64,000 nucleotides of DNA, taken from positions 155,614 through 219,613 of the forward strand of contig NZ_JAIWNC010000019.1 of assembly GCF_020216025.1 (NCBI RefSeq), in the 5' to 3' direction. The stretch comes from Jidongwangia harbinensis (GTDB lineage: Bacteria > Actinomycetota > Actinomycetes > Mycobacteriales > Micromonosporaceae). Within the stretch, counting starts at the first letter, position 1. Every line of letters starts with the position of its first letter. Made by a program: the position numbers and the translations under genes. Shown in pieces: positions 37,801-44,547 of this stretch. The notes beneath the pieces are model-generated. The model worked only from the letters and a program-made list of their open reading frames with translations, ran no database searches and was not told the origin of the DNA.

Positions 37801-39506
37801 GGCTGGGCCGCGGTGGGGTTCGCGCCCGGTCGGATCTCCTCCGGCCAGTCGTCGAAGTCCAGGTCGGACGTGCCGGGTTCGTCGAAGAAGTCGGCCGGCG
37901 GTCCGAGCGGCGCCCGCGTGTAGGGAGCCGGCGACACCGGCTGACCGTCCGGCCCCACATCCGCCCGCGAAGGGCCCGGCGGCGTAGCGGCGGGCGTCCC
38001 GAACGCGGCGGGCGTCCCGGTGTACGGCGCCGCCGACGACGGCGCGGCGGTGAACGGCGGACCCGACGTCGGCGCCCCGGCGGGCGCCCCGTTGAGCGGC
38101 GGTGCGGAGGCCGGGTCGGTCGGTCCGGCGGCCGGATACGCGGGAGCTGGCCCGTTGAACGGCGGTGCGGAGGCCGGGTCGGTCGGTCCGGCGGCCGGAT
38201 GCGCGGGAGCTGGCCCGTTGAACGGCGGTGCGGAGGCCGGGTCGGTCGGTCCGGCGGCCGGATGCGCGGGAGCCGGCCCGTTGAGCGGCGGTGCGGAGGC
38301 CGGGTCGGTCGGTCCGGCGGCCGGATACGAGAGAGCTGGCCCGTTGGGCAGCGGTGCGGAGGCCACGTCGACCGGTCCGGCGGGAGACGGGCCGGTGACC
38401 GGATGCGAGGGAGCTGGCCCGGCGGCCGAAGGCGCGGGAGCCGGTCCGGTAACCGGCGGCGCGAAGACCGAGTCGACCGGTCCGATAACCGGCGGTGCCG
38501 ACGTCGGGTCGACCGATCCGGTCAGCGGAGATGCCGAGGCGGAGGACGTGGCAGGCGTCTCGGTAAAGGGCGGCGCGGAGGCCGGAGCCCCAGCGGGCGG
38601 CCCGGATACCGACGCCGCAGGCCCCGGCTCAGTGAAGGGCGGCCCCGAGGCCGGAGCCGGTGGCTCGGAAACCGACGCCGCGTCGGTGAACGCCGGGGAT
38701 GTGGCGGGTGGCCCCGATACCGACGCCGCGTCGGCGAAGGACGGTGCGGAGTCCGCCACGGGCGGCCCGGTCACGGACGGCCCGGTCACGGACGGTCCGG
38801 TCACGGACGGTCCGGTCATGGACGGTCCGGTCACGGGCGGAGCCGCGACAGGCGGCGCCGCAGGAGCCCCGGTCGGCGGCGTCGGAGCCACCGCAGGCCG
38901 CCCACCGAATGGCGGTGCGGACGCCGGCGCCTGGGCAAACGGCGGTTCCGAGGCCGGAGCCGCAGCGGGCGGCCCCGAGGCCGGGGCCGCAGCAGGCGGC
39001 CCGGAGACCGATGCCGCCGCGGCCGGCCCGGACGACGGCCCCCCCGAGACCGGCTGATCGTCGAACACGGGCGACGATGGGGCAGGCGCCACGGGTGGCC
39101 CCGAAGCGGATGCGGCGGAACCGTCGGCCGGCTCGTCGAACACGAAGCCGAAGTCGAAGTCGTCGTCGGCCGGCTGCTCGGTGGCCGCGGTACGCGCGTT
39201 CCCGTTGGTCGTCGGCGGTGTGGCCGGTGCGCCGAAGAGGTCGAGGAACGGGGAGTCGATGTCCATCGAGGGGTCGACGGGTGCTCCGCCGTTGGTGCGC
39301 GGACGTACCGGCTGGGGTGCCTGGAAGACTCCGACCGCGCCGTGGCCGGGGCTGGTCACCAGGTCGGTGTCGTAGGCGTTGACGTCGTCGGGGACATCGG
39401 ACGCATGAGGCGGAGCGTAATCATCCGAATGCGTACCGTTACTTTGCCTGGCGGGCGGGGTGGAGCCTGCGCGGGGGTGGCCCGGCGGCGGTGTGGTTTC
39501 GCTCAT
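34875..39506 (-). CDS. VirB4-like T4SS ATPase with a long disordered N-terminal extension
   Basis: A 1543-residue protein. Residues 1 to about 690 are low-complexity Pro/Ala/Ser with tandem repeats. The rest is a VirB4/TraC-type ATPase (SCO6880-like in actinobacteria). Walker A is EPGGGKST near residue 1148 and Walker B is GLDEAHFMEGW near 1384, with VASQNPRDILG as a following sensor segment. VirB4 powers pilus and channel assembly. ATG 39506 is preferred because a 16-codon ORF ends in ATGA on it; ATG 39527 would add seven residues and lacks a ribosome binding site. The extension is unusual for the family. Confidence 0.9.
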   Translation of the reverse strand: MSETTPPPGHPRAGSTPPARQSNGTHSDDYAPPHASDVPDDVNAYDTDLVTSPGHGAVGVFQAPQPVRPRTNGGAPVDPSMDIDSPFLDLFGAPATPPTTNGNARTAATEQPADDDFDFGFVFDEPADGSAASASGPPVAPAPSSPVFDDQPVSGGPSSGPAAAASVSGPPAAAPASGPPAAAPASEPPFAQAPASAPPFGGRPAVAPTPPTGAPAAPPVAAPPVTGPSMTGPSVTGPSVTGPSVTGPPVADSAPSFADAASVSGPPATSPAFTDAASVSEPPAPASGPPFTEPGPAASVSGPPAGAPASAPPFTETPATSSASASPLTGSVDPTSAPPVIGPVDSVFAPPVTGPAPAPSAAGPAPSHPVTGPSPAGPVDVASAPLPNGPALSYPAAGPTDPASAPPLNGPAPAHPAAGPTDPASAPPFNGPAPAHPAAGPTDPASAPPFNGPAPAYPAAGPTDPASAPPLNGAPAGAPTSGPPFTAAPSSAAPYTGTPAAFGTPAATPPGPSRADVGPDGQPVSPAPYTRAPLGPPADFFDEPGTSDLDFDDWPEEIRPGANPTAAQPVSAAPVSTPPLWQTGGAPDVPPHAVAPHAVAPHAVAAADGAQAAPPVDAVPGVTPVAALPAPAVDDHADLPAPMPEKAPARQKSKIPARRRKKREEPRNLPAVPAKKDVKPAPLRPHKLKFSDRDPSMELEISEIAGHLTFTQSTVTAWYSLPEVRWAFRPDAEREALLSAISEQYAGLAGFRLHLRRTSRPFPADEWARTVDSLTAKPLSDVTGATSWSDHLVAAQRHLLSVNHAEGQTYLGVTFARRSLGDTFSERILRLFGRGTTDGERRKLGRTVEQFDEVLNAFGMRGRRVTPQELEWLLYRSVALCMAPPGPLSPVTSGQWDTGDLLALTEQVERYRTPYGSTVKLVNRMTGEERHVAVLSVGRMEPLEIPEKHEPWLHFHERLPWPMELSSRIDILGSGSSFKNLEHRLRMIRSQQLDYAEHGIDAPPELERLAKRALVIGDEMTTGLPVESARAHGWHRIAVGGATREECLERARRLIQLYSRELRISLQHPKNQDQLAREFIPGEPIANTGYVRRMPVKLLAAALPQAASTVGDRRGDLIGRTAGTCRRPVFLDLHFPMEVRERSGLGVFVAEPGGGKSTLMGALGYLNARRGVQVTLLDPSGPLARLCSMPELRPYSRVLNLTGSEQGTLAPYALIPTPVRSEFATGPTGDREFEIAVSNSRAERRMLVQDICSMLVPPQVAKEASTATLLRHAVRQVPAEETSTLDDVVRTLQTLDDNGKELANLLLDTAEMPLALLFFGSPPAHLLSADSALTVITMAGLRLPDMKIEREYWSAEESLALPMLHTAHRLAVRRCYGGAMSSRKMVGLDEAHFMEGWRSGRSFLVRLARDSRKWNLAALVASQNPRDILGLDVQNLVSTVFVGRIAEDQEIASEALRLLRVPVHDGYEATLASLSQADTSSSNRLGFREFVMRDVDGRVQKVRVDVSYVEGLLEHLDTTPTAAKAAPSILPSQADHSLSDLEV
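38089..38340 (-). repeat. 63-bp tandem repeats inside virB4 (four copies plus a degenerate fifth)
   Basis: Four near-identical 63-bp units start at 38089, 38152, 38215 and 38278, and a decayed unit follows at 38341. Each encodes 21 residues around PAAGPTDPASAPP. The length is a multiple of three, so copy changes keep the frame. Shorter 15-bp repeats (GPSVT) occur near 38770-38835. Confidence 0.9.
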
Positions 39507-39553
39507 GAAGAGGCCCCGCTCGGGCATGCTGCGCGACTGGTGAAACCGGTCAT
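39503..39553 (-). CDS. Bridging mini-ORF of 16 codons between prgI and virB4
   Basis: Reads MTGFTSRAACPSGASS. Its ATG overlaps the prgI stop (ATGA) and has GGGAGGAG just upstream. Its own TGA overlaps the virB4 ATG at 39506 (ATGA). It would carry ribosomes from prgI across a 46-nt gap into virB4. No homology is claimed. Two similar arrangements occur elsewhere in this window. Confidence 0.5.
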   Translation of the reverse strand: MTGFTSRAACPSGASS

Positions 39554-39912
39554 ATCAGCTCCTCCCGAACCCGGATGCGTGAAGCGACGAGTCGTGGGTC
39601 GCGTTGCTCCACCGCCGGCTCGCGCGTGCGGCGCCAGTCGGTGAGTGCGGTCCGGATGACCATCCGGGCCGGCCGGTCGGGATCGACGTGCCGGAACACG
39701 TACGACGTGGTCACCATCGCCAGCGCGATCTCCCAGGCCGGGAACGGATCGAATGTGAACGTGATCAGGTAGTGCAGGAACATGAAGAAGGGGACGAGGA
39801 CGACGAACATTCCGTACTGGGCGTACGGCAGGTGCATGGGCAGCGTGTAGCCCGGCGGGCCCAGGTAGACCAGGCGGGCCCGGTAGATGTCGTCGTCGGT
39901 GCGCAGCCGCAT
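39550..39912 (-). CDS. PrgI/VirB3-like small membrane protein
   Basis: A 120-residue protein with two adjacent membrane helices (about 33-55 and 60-78: FVVLVPFFMFLHYLI, WEIALAMVTTSYVF) and a basic C-terminal tail. It lies directly before VirB4, the normal place of PrgI/VirB3 in Gram-positive type IV systems. The start ATG is 16 nt after the VirB2-like gene. The assignment depends on topology and context. Confidence 0.75.
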   Translation of the reverse strand: MRLRTDDDIYRARLVYLGPPGYTLPMHLPYAQYGMFVVLVPFFMFLHYLITFTFDPFPAWEIALAMVTTSYVFRHVDPDRPARMVIRTALTDWRRTREPAVEQRDPRLVASRIRVREELI

Positions 39913-39928
39913 GTGTCCGCCCGCGGCC

Positions 39929-40219
39929 TTAGCTGAAGATCAGGTCGACAAGGTAGTCGCCGAGGAAGAACAGCGACGCGGCGCCGGCGATGAACACGAG
40001 ACCCACGATGGCGATCGCGGAGCTGGTCAGCACCTTCGAGATCTCGCCCCGGCTGGCCCGGCCGATGAAGATGACGCCGAGCACGGCGAGCAGGATCGGC
40101 GCGATGTTGCTGGCGAAGAAGGTGACGACACCCTCGGTGTTGATGCCGGTGGGCTCACCGGCGAGCGTGGTCTGCTGCCACGCCGTGGTGACCTGTGCGG
40201 CGAGTTCAGTGGCGATCAT
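39929..40219 (-). CDS. VirB2/TrbC-like small membrane protein (pilin-like)
   Basis: A 96-residue protein with two hydrophobic helices (about 40-53 and 65-90) separated by a short basic loop (GRASRGEISK), the typical VirB2/TrbC pattern. It is the first gene of the type IV-like operon, with GGGAGG before ATG. No clear signal peptide cleavage is visible. It is divergent from folP over about 300 nt of lower-GC DNA. Confidence 0.75.
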   Translation of the reverse strand: MIATELAAQVTTAWQQTTLAGEPTGINTEGVVTFFASNIAPILLAVLGVIFIGRASRGEISKVLTSSAIAIVGLVFIAGAASLFFLGDYLVDLIFS

Positions 40220-40451
40220 CGGTAAACCTCCCGGGCGCCCGTCGGGGGAGTTACGGACGCACTGCAGTTGTGAAGCCTGACGGCAACCCCATATGGTGCT
40301 ACTTCCGGTTCACCACGTCGAGTGAGCCGTTAGGGCGTACCTGTCCTTCGCTAGCCCATCTGCTTCCTTCGGTCCTTCAAATGATGCCTGTCCGAAGCGT
40401 ACGGGCCGTCCTTCTTACCTACAAGCTGCCTGATTCGTTACCCAAGGTAAA

Positions 40452-40476
40452 GACGTGACTGAAGATGAGTCACGTC
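40452..40476. promoter_or_regulatory. Perfect 9-bp inverted repeat, candidate operator
   Basis: GACGTGACT (40452-40460) and AGTCACGTC (40468-40476) are perfect reverse complements around the 7-nt spacer GAAGATG. The 11-nt gap between GTGA and TCAC is too long for CRP. Position between two divergent transcription units suggests a repressor or activator site. It covers the GTG at 40455 that could be taken as the folP start. Confidence 0.6.
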
Positions 40477-40511
40477 GGCATCGTACACGTGTTCGAACAG
40501 GCGCTTCCCGG

Positions 40512-40517
40512 TACCGT
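40512..40517 (+). promoter_or_regulatory. Candidate leaderless -10 element (TACCGT) of folP
   Basis: TACCGT fits TANNNT with exactly 6 nt to the GTG at 40524, supporting that start. Confidence 0.45.
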
Positions 40518-40523
40518 TCACGA

Positions 40524-41390
40524 GTGACGAATGCACTGGTCCGGCGCGATCGCCCGGTGGTGATGGGAGTCCTCAACGTCACGCCGGACTCCTTCTCCGA
40601 CGGCGGTCGCTACACCGACGTGGCCGCCGCGGTGGCACACGGTGTCGAGCTGCACCGCGACGGTGCCGATCTGGTGGACGTGGGCGGCGAGTCGACCCGC
40701 CCGGGAGCCGGCCGGGTGGACCCGCGGACCGAGACGGACCGGGTCGTCCCGGTGATCACCGGGCTGGTGGCGGCCGGCGTCCCGGTCAGCATCGACACCA
40801 CCCGCGCCGTGGTCGCGGCGGCCGCCCTCGAGGCCGGGGCCACGCTGGTCAACGACGTCTCCGGTGGGCTCGCCGACCCGGACATGGCGGCGCTGGTGGC
40901 GGCGGCCGGCTGCCCGTACGTGATCATGCATTGGCGGGGTCATTCCCGGGACATGCAGGACCTGGCGGTCTACTCCGACGTGGTCGCCGAGGTGCGCGTC
41001 GAGCTGCTGGACCGGGTGGCTCGGGCGGTCGACGCGGGGGTCGCGCCGGAACAGATCGTGCTCGATCCGGGGCTCGGGTTCGCCAAGCGGGCGGAGCACA
41101 ACTGGGCGCTCACCGCGCACCTGGACGAACTGGTCGCGGTGGGACACCCGGTGCTGTTCGGCGCGAGCCGCAAGTCGTACCTCGGGCGTCTGCTGGCCGG
41201 ACCGGACGGTGCGCCGCGGCCGGTGGACGGCCGCGAGGCGGCCACGCTGGCGACCAGCGTGCTGGCGGTGGCGGCGGGTGCGTGGGGGGTGCGGGTGCAC
41301 GACGTGCGCGCGACCGTCGACGCGCTGGCGGTCTGGCGCGCGGCGGGCCGGCCGCGGATCACCGGGGGGCGCACCGGGGGTACGCCGTGA
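40524..41390 (+). CDS. folP: Dihydropteroate synthase
   Basis: A 288-residue folate enzyme that joins 6-hydroxymethyl-dihydropterin diphosphate to p-aminobenzoate; target of sulfonamides. Signatures GVLNVTPDSFSDGG, DVGGESTRPGA, IDTTRA, LVNDVSGG, LDPGLGFAK and GASRKSYLG are intact. GTG 40524 is preferred: it starts just before the conserved core and has a leaderless -10. GTG 40455 has an AAGG upstream but falls within a palindromic site and would add 23 basic residues. The stop overlaps folB by GTGA. Confidence 0.95.
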   Translation: MTNALVRRDRPVVMGVLNVTPDSFSDGGRYTDVAAAVAHGVELHRDGADLVDVGGESTRPGAGRVDPRTETDRVVPVITGLVAAGVPVSIDTTRAVVAAAALEAGATLVNDVSGGLADPDMAALVAAAGCPYVIMHWRGHSRDMQDLAVYSDVVAEVRVELLDRVARAVDAGVAPEQIVLDPGLGFAKRAEHNWALTAHLDELVAVGHPVLFGASRKSYLGRLLAGPDGAPRPVDGREAATLATSVLAVAAGAWGVRVHDVRATVDALAVWRAAGRPRITGGRTGGTP

Positions 41391-41767
41391 CGGACCGGAT
41401 CACGCTGACCGGCCTGCGGGCCCGGGGACACCACGGGGTGTACGACTTCGAGCGGGCGAACGGCCAGGACTTCGTGCTGGACGTCGACCTGGAACTCGAC
41501 CTGTCCGTCGCCGCGGCCAGTGACGACGTGGCCGACACCGTGCACTACGGCGAGTTGGCCGAGGTACTGGTCGGGATCGTCACCGGCGAACCCGTCGACC
41601 TGCTCGAGACGCTGGCCGATCGCCTGGTCTCGGCCTGCCTTCGGTACGACCGTGTCGCCGCCGCCACGGTCACCGTGCACAAGCCGCAGGCCCCGATCCC
41701 GCACGCGTTCACCGACGTGGCGGTCACCCTCCGCCGGGAGCGGGACGCGGACGGGACGCCGCGGTGA
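41387..41767 (+). CDS. folB: Dihydroneopterin aldolase
   Basis: A 126-residue enzyme that converts dihydroneopterin to 6-hydroxymethyl-dihydropterin and glycolaldehyde. The active-site segments GHHGVYDFE, DTVHYGEL, LLETLADRL and the C-terminal lysine in VTVHKPQAPIP are present. GTG 41387 overlaps the folP stop and the TGA overlaps folK, so folP, folB and folK are translated as a coupled set. Confidence 0.96.
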   Translation: MTDRITLTGLRARGHHGVYDFERANGQDFVLDVDLELDLSVAAASDDVADTVHYGELAEVLVGIVTGEPVDLLETLADRLVSACLRYDRVAAATVTVHKPQAPIPHAFTDVAVTLRRERDADGTPR

Positions 41768-42291
41768 GCCGGGCGGTGCTGTCGCTGGGCAGCAATCTCG
41801 GTGACCGGTACGCGCACCTGCGTGCCGCGGTCGCCGCGCTCGGCGACCGGGTGGTGCTGGCGTCCGGGGTCTACGAGACGCCGCCGTGGGGCGATCCGGA
41901 TCAGCCCGCGTACCTCAACGCGGTGGTGCTCGCGGTGGCACCGGAGGCCGCGCCGGCCGACTGGCTGGCCCTCGCCCGGAGCTGCGAGTCCGCCGCCGGG
42001 CGGGAACGCGATCCGGCCCGCCGGTTCGGCCCGCGCACGCTCGACGTCGACGTGGTGACGGTCTGGCAGGCGGACGACAGCCCGGTGGTCTCGGCCGACC
42101 CCGAGCTGACGCTCCCGCATCCGCGCGCCCACCAGCGCGCGTTCGTGCTCAAGCCGTGGCTGGACATCCAGCCGTACGCCCGGCTTCCCGGCCACGGCTG
42201 GGTCACCGACCTGCTGAACGCGCCGGACCTGACGGCCGACGTCGCGGCGCTGACACCGCGGCCGGACCTGCCACTAGAGTCGCAGGAGTGA
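41764..42291 (+). CDS. folK: 6-hydroxymethyl-7,8-dihydropterin pyrophosphokinase (HPPK)
   Basis: A 175-residue kinase that transfers pyrophosphate from ATP to hydroxymethyl-dihydropterin, giving the FolP substrate. SLGSNLGDR, the signature RFGPRTLDVDVV with its metal-binding aspartates, and LPHPRAHQRAFVLKPW are all present. GTG 41764 overlaps folB (GTGA), and the stop overlaps the DUF3180 start in the same way. Confidence 0.96.
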   Translation: MSRAVLSLGSNLGDRYAHLRAAVAALGDRVVLASGVYETPPWGDPDQPAYLNAVVLAVAPEAAPADWLALARSCESAAGRERDPARRFGPRTLDVDVVTVWQADDSPVVSADPELTLPHPRAHQRAFVLKPWLDIQPYARLPGHGWVTDLLNAPDLTADVAALTPRPDLPLESQE

Positions 42292-42806
42292 GCAGTAACC
42301 CGGGCCGGCCCCAGGCGGATCCCTCGATGCGGCCGACGAGCGTCTCGGTGCTGGTGGTCGCCGGCCTGGCCGCGGCCGCGGTGGCCTGGCTCCTGCTCAG
42401 CGTGTTCTACGAGAACTGGCCGCCGCTGCCCTGGCTGCCGATCGTGGTGATCGCCGCGCTCGCCGTCGCGGAGGGCTATCTGGCCCAGAACACCGCGGCC
42501 CGGGTGCAGCGCCGGCCCGGTGCGCCGCGGGTGGACCCGCTCGCGGTGGCCCGGTACGCGGTCCTGGCGAAGGCGTCCTCGTTGGCCGGTGCGCTGTACG
42601 CCGGGTTCTCCGCCGGGGTGCTGGCGTGGCTGCTGCTGGAACCGACCCGGGCGGCCCGCGCCGACGTGCCCGAGGCCACCGGTGGCGTGGTCGCCGCGCT
42701 CGCGCTGGTCGGCGCCGCCCTCTGGCTGGAGCGTTCGTGCCGGGTGCCGGAGCAGCCCGACCAGCAGGACGAGGGCGAGCGCGGCCGGCCGTCCGGACGC
42801 GTCTGA
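42288..42806 (+). CDS. DUF3180 family membrane protein
   Basis: A 172-residue protein with four hydrophobic helices (about 17-37, 45-62, 85-108, 120-137) and a charged tail. DUF3180 proteins follow folK in most actinobacteria (Rv3605c in M. tuberculosis); the function is unknown. GTG 42288 overlaps the folK stop, so it belongs to the folate operon. Confidence 0.85.
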   Translation: MSSNPGRPQADPSMRPTSVSVLVVAGLAAAAVAWLLLSVFYENWPPLPWLPIVVIAALAVAEGYLAQNTAARVQRRPGAPRVDPLAVARYAVLAKASSLAGALYAGFSAGVLAWLLLEPTRAARADVPEATGGVVAALALVGAALWLERSCRVPEQPDQQDEGERGRPSGRV

Positions 42807-42822
42807 AAGGGTCCTCGCGGGC

Positions 42823-42853
42823 TTGAACCGAGCCACCCTCGGTTCCGTATGCT
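42823..42853 (+). promoter_or_regulatory. Candidate sigma70-type promoter for the permease-like gene
   Basis: TTGAAC (42823-42828) and TATGCT (42848-42853) are separated by 19 nt. AGGAGG and the ATG at 42925 follow downstream. Confidence 0.5.
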
Positions 42854-42924
42854 GATTATGGGAGGGGCGCCGCCGACGCTCGGGCGACAGCTCGTTGCCT
42901 CGCCCATCCGAGGAGGCGTGGGCA

Positions 42925-44193
42925 ATGGCGTACGACGAGACGACCTACCGTCGGCAGACCGACGACCAGAGCGACCCGTCCGCGTACCGCGCCAACGGTG
43001 TGTCCGCCGCCGACTACCGCAACCGCCGCCGCGACCTGGACCCGGACGACAGCGGCGCCCGGGTCGGCGAGAACTCCGGTGAACTGCTGCGCCGCGCGCC
43101 GGCCCAGGTGGCCGACGACGACTGGGGCCGGGACCGGCTCGGCGTACACATCGGCTGGGAGATCGTGCTGCTGCTGGCCGCGGCCGCGATCGGTTACCTG
43201 CTCTACCGCCTGGACCCGGCCAGCATGCGCCGTCCGGCCCTGGACACGCTGCTGATCTCCGGTGCCGCGCTGGGCGCGCTGACGCTCGGTGCGGGGCTGA
43301 CGCTGCGCGCCGGCGTACCCAATCTCGCGGTCGGCCCGATCGCCCTGGCCGCGTCTTTGCACTTCGCCGAGAACGGCGACCGCGGCCTGGTGGACGCGGG
43401 CGTGCCCGCGCTGGTGGTCGCGGCGGCCGGCGGCCTGGTGGTCGGGCTGCTGGTGATCCTGCTGCACGTGCCGGGCTGGGTGGCGTCGCTGGGCGCCGGC
43501 CTGGGCGTGATCGTGTACATCCAGTTGCGCTCCGCCCCGGTCGCCGTGCAGGGCGCCTACGACCCCTCGGACCAGGCGTTCTTCCTGTTCGGCGGGTTCG
43601 CGCTGCTGGCCGTGTTCGGCGGTGCGCTGGGCACCGTGACGCCGATCCGCCGGATGCTGGGCCGGATGCGCCCGGTCGGTGACCCGGCCCGGCGCCGCGG
43701 CGCCTCCGCGGCGCTGCCGGTGCTCGGGTCGCTGGTGCTGTCCTCGGTGTTCGCCGTGGTCGCCGGGATTCTGCTGGCCGCGCAGTCCACCACGCCGATC
43801 GTGCCCGGCACCGGCCTGGAGTGGACCGGCATCGCCCTGGGTGCCGCCCTGCTCGCCGGCACCAGCGCGTACGGCCGGCGCGGCGGCGTCTTCGGCACGC
43901 TGCTCGCGGTGGCCGGACTGACCCTGTTCCTGGACTACGCCGAACGGCGCGACCTCGACATCGCACTGTTCGCGGTGGCGGCCGCCACGCTCGGCGCCGG
44001 CCTGGTGGTCACCCGGCTGGTCGAAACGTACGGCCGGCCCCTGCCGGTGGTGCCCGACGATGACTGGCAGGCCACCGCCAACGCCGGCACCACCACGTGG
44101 TCGCCGGACCTGCCGGAGACCTGGACCCCGCCGGCCAGCACCGAGAACCGCTCCGATCGGTGGGACGACGGCCCTTGGGGCGCCGGGCGCTGA
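42925..44193 (+). CDS. Orphan polytopic membrane protein resembling ABC transporter permeases (RbsC/LivH type)
   Basis: A 422-residue protein with a hydrophilic N-terminus of about 85 residues and about ten hydrophobic helices, ending in a Trp/Pro-rich tail. The segment AGVPNLAVGPIALAA ... HVPGWVASLGAG resembles the conserved core of sugar and branched-chain amino acid ABC permeases. No ATPase or binding protein of that class is adjacent, so it may act without them or have another role. ATG 42925 follows AGGAGG. Family assignment is moderate. Confidence 0.65.
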   Translation: MAYDETTYRRQTDDQSDPSAYRANGVSAADYRNRRRDLDPDDSGARVGENSGELLRRAPAQVADDDWGRDRLGVHIGWEIVLLLAAAAIGYLLYRLDPASMRRPALDTLLISGAALGALTLGAGLTLRAGVPNLAVGPIALAASLHFAENGDRGLVDAGVPALVVAAAGGLVVGLLVILLHVPGWVASLGAGLGVIVYIQLRSAPVAVQGAYDPSDQAFFLFGGFALLAVFGGALGTVTPIRRMLGRMRPVGDPARRRGASAALPVLGSLVLSSVFAVVAGILLAAQSTTPIVPGTGLEWTGIALGAALLAGTSAYGRRGGVFGTLLAVAGLTLFLDYAERRDLDIALFAVAAATLGAGLVVTRLVETYGRPLPVVPDDDWQATANAGTTTWSPDLPETWTPPASTENRSDRWDDGPWGAGR

Positions 44194-44202
44194 CCGCCGA
44201 CC

Positions 44203-44208
44203 TATGCT
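44203..44208 (+). promoter_or_regulatory. Candidate leaderless -10 element (TATGCT)
   Basis: TATGCT fits the -10 consensus well and lies exactly 6 nt before the ATG at 44215. Confidence 0.5.
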
Positions 44209-44214
44209 GACCGC

Positions 44215-44496
44215 ATGACTGCGAGCTTCGCCGAGCTGGACGCCCTGCCCACCGAGGAGTTGCGCGAGCGCGCGTTCGCCAAGGCCCGGGAGCACCGCGA
44301 TCTCGGCTTCTTCTGGTCGGTCTTCAAGCACCTGCCGGACGCCGACGACGCGTCGACGCTGGACGGCGCGCCGCACTCCATCGGGCCGACCGTCGACGAG
44401 GCGGTGGCGCTCTGGCGTGAATTAACCGGACATGGGTACGGAGAACAGGAGCCTTTGCTTCGGGCGGCGTTCATCGACTACCTGCAGAAGCACTGA
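44215..44496 (+). CDS. Small hypothetical actinobacterial protein (93 residues)
   Basis: A 93-residue acidic, helix-rich cytosolic protein without membrane segment or known motif. Coding quality is good: the frame has strong GC3, and a near-ideal leaderless promoter precedes the ATG. The C-terminal part (PLLRAAFIDYLQKH) and the SVFKHLPDADDA segment look conserved in type, but no function can be given. Confidence 0.7.
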   Translation: MTASFAELDALPTEELRERAFAKAREHRDLGFFWSVFKHLPDADDASTLDGAPHSIGPTVDEAVALWRELTGHGYGEQEPLLRAAFIDYLQKH

Positions 44497-44547
44497 ACAA
44501 TCACGTCCGTCGTTTGAAATCCGCGGCTCGCTGGGAACTAGCGGGCC

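Larger units (their letters stand above)
40220..40523. promoter_or_regulatory. Divergent regulatory region between the T4SS-like operon and folP
   Basis: About 304 nt without a gene, visibly less GC-rich than its surroundings. It should hold the promoter of the T4SS-like operon (minus strand) and of folP (plus strand). The clearest element is the inverted repeat at 40452-40476. Confidence 0.6.

Noticed and set aside
36402..39644. 1080-residue open frame on the plus strand opposite virB4
   Set aside because: Arg/Gly-rich translation of the antisense of a repeat-rich gene; virB4 has clear ATPase motifs. It is a GC-driven shadow.
30636..40219. Integrative conjugative element or prophage
   Set aside because: No integrase, relaxase, replication gene, tRNA or direct-repeat ends seen in the window.
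40455..40523. folP start at GTG 40455
   Set aside because: Lies inside a perfect palindrome; added residues are basic and unlike FolP. GTG 40524 has a leaderless -10. Kept as an alternative because AAGG precedes 40455.
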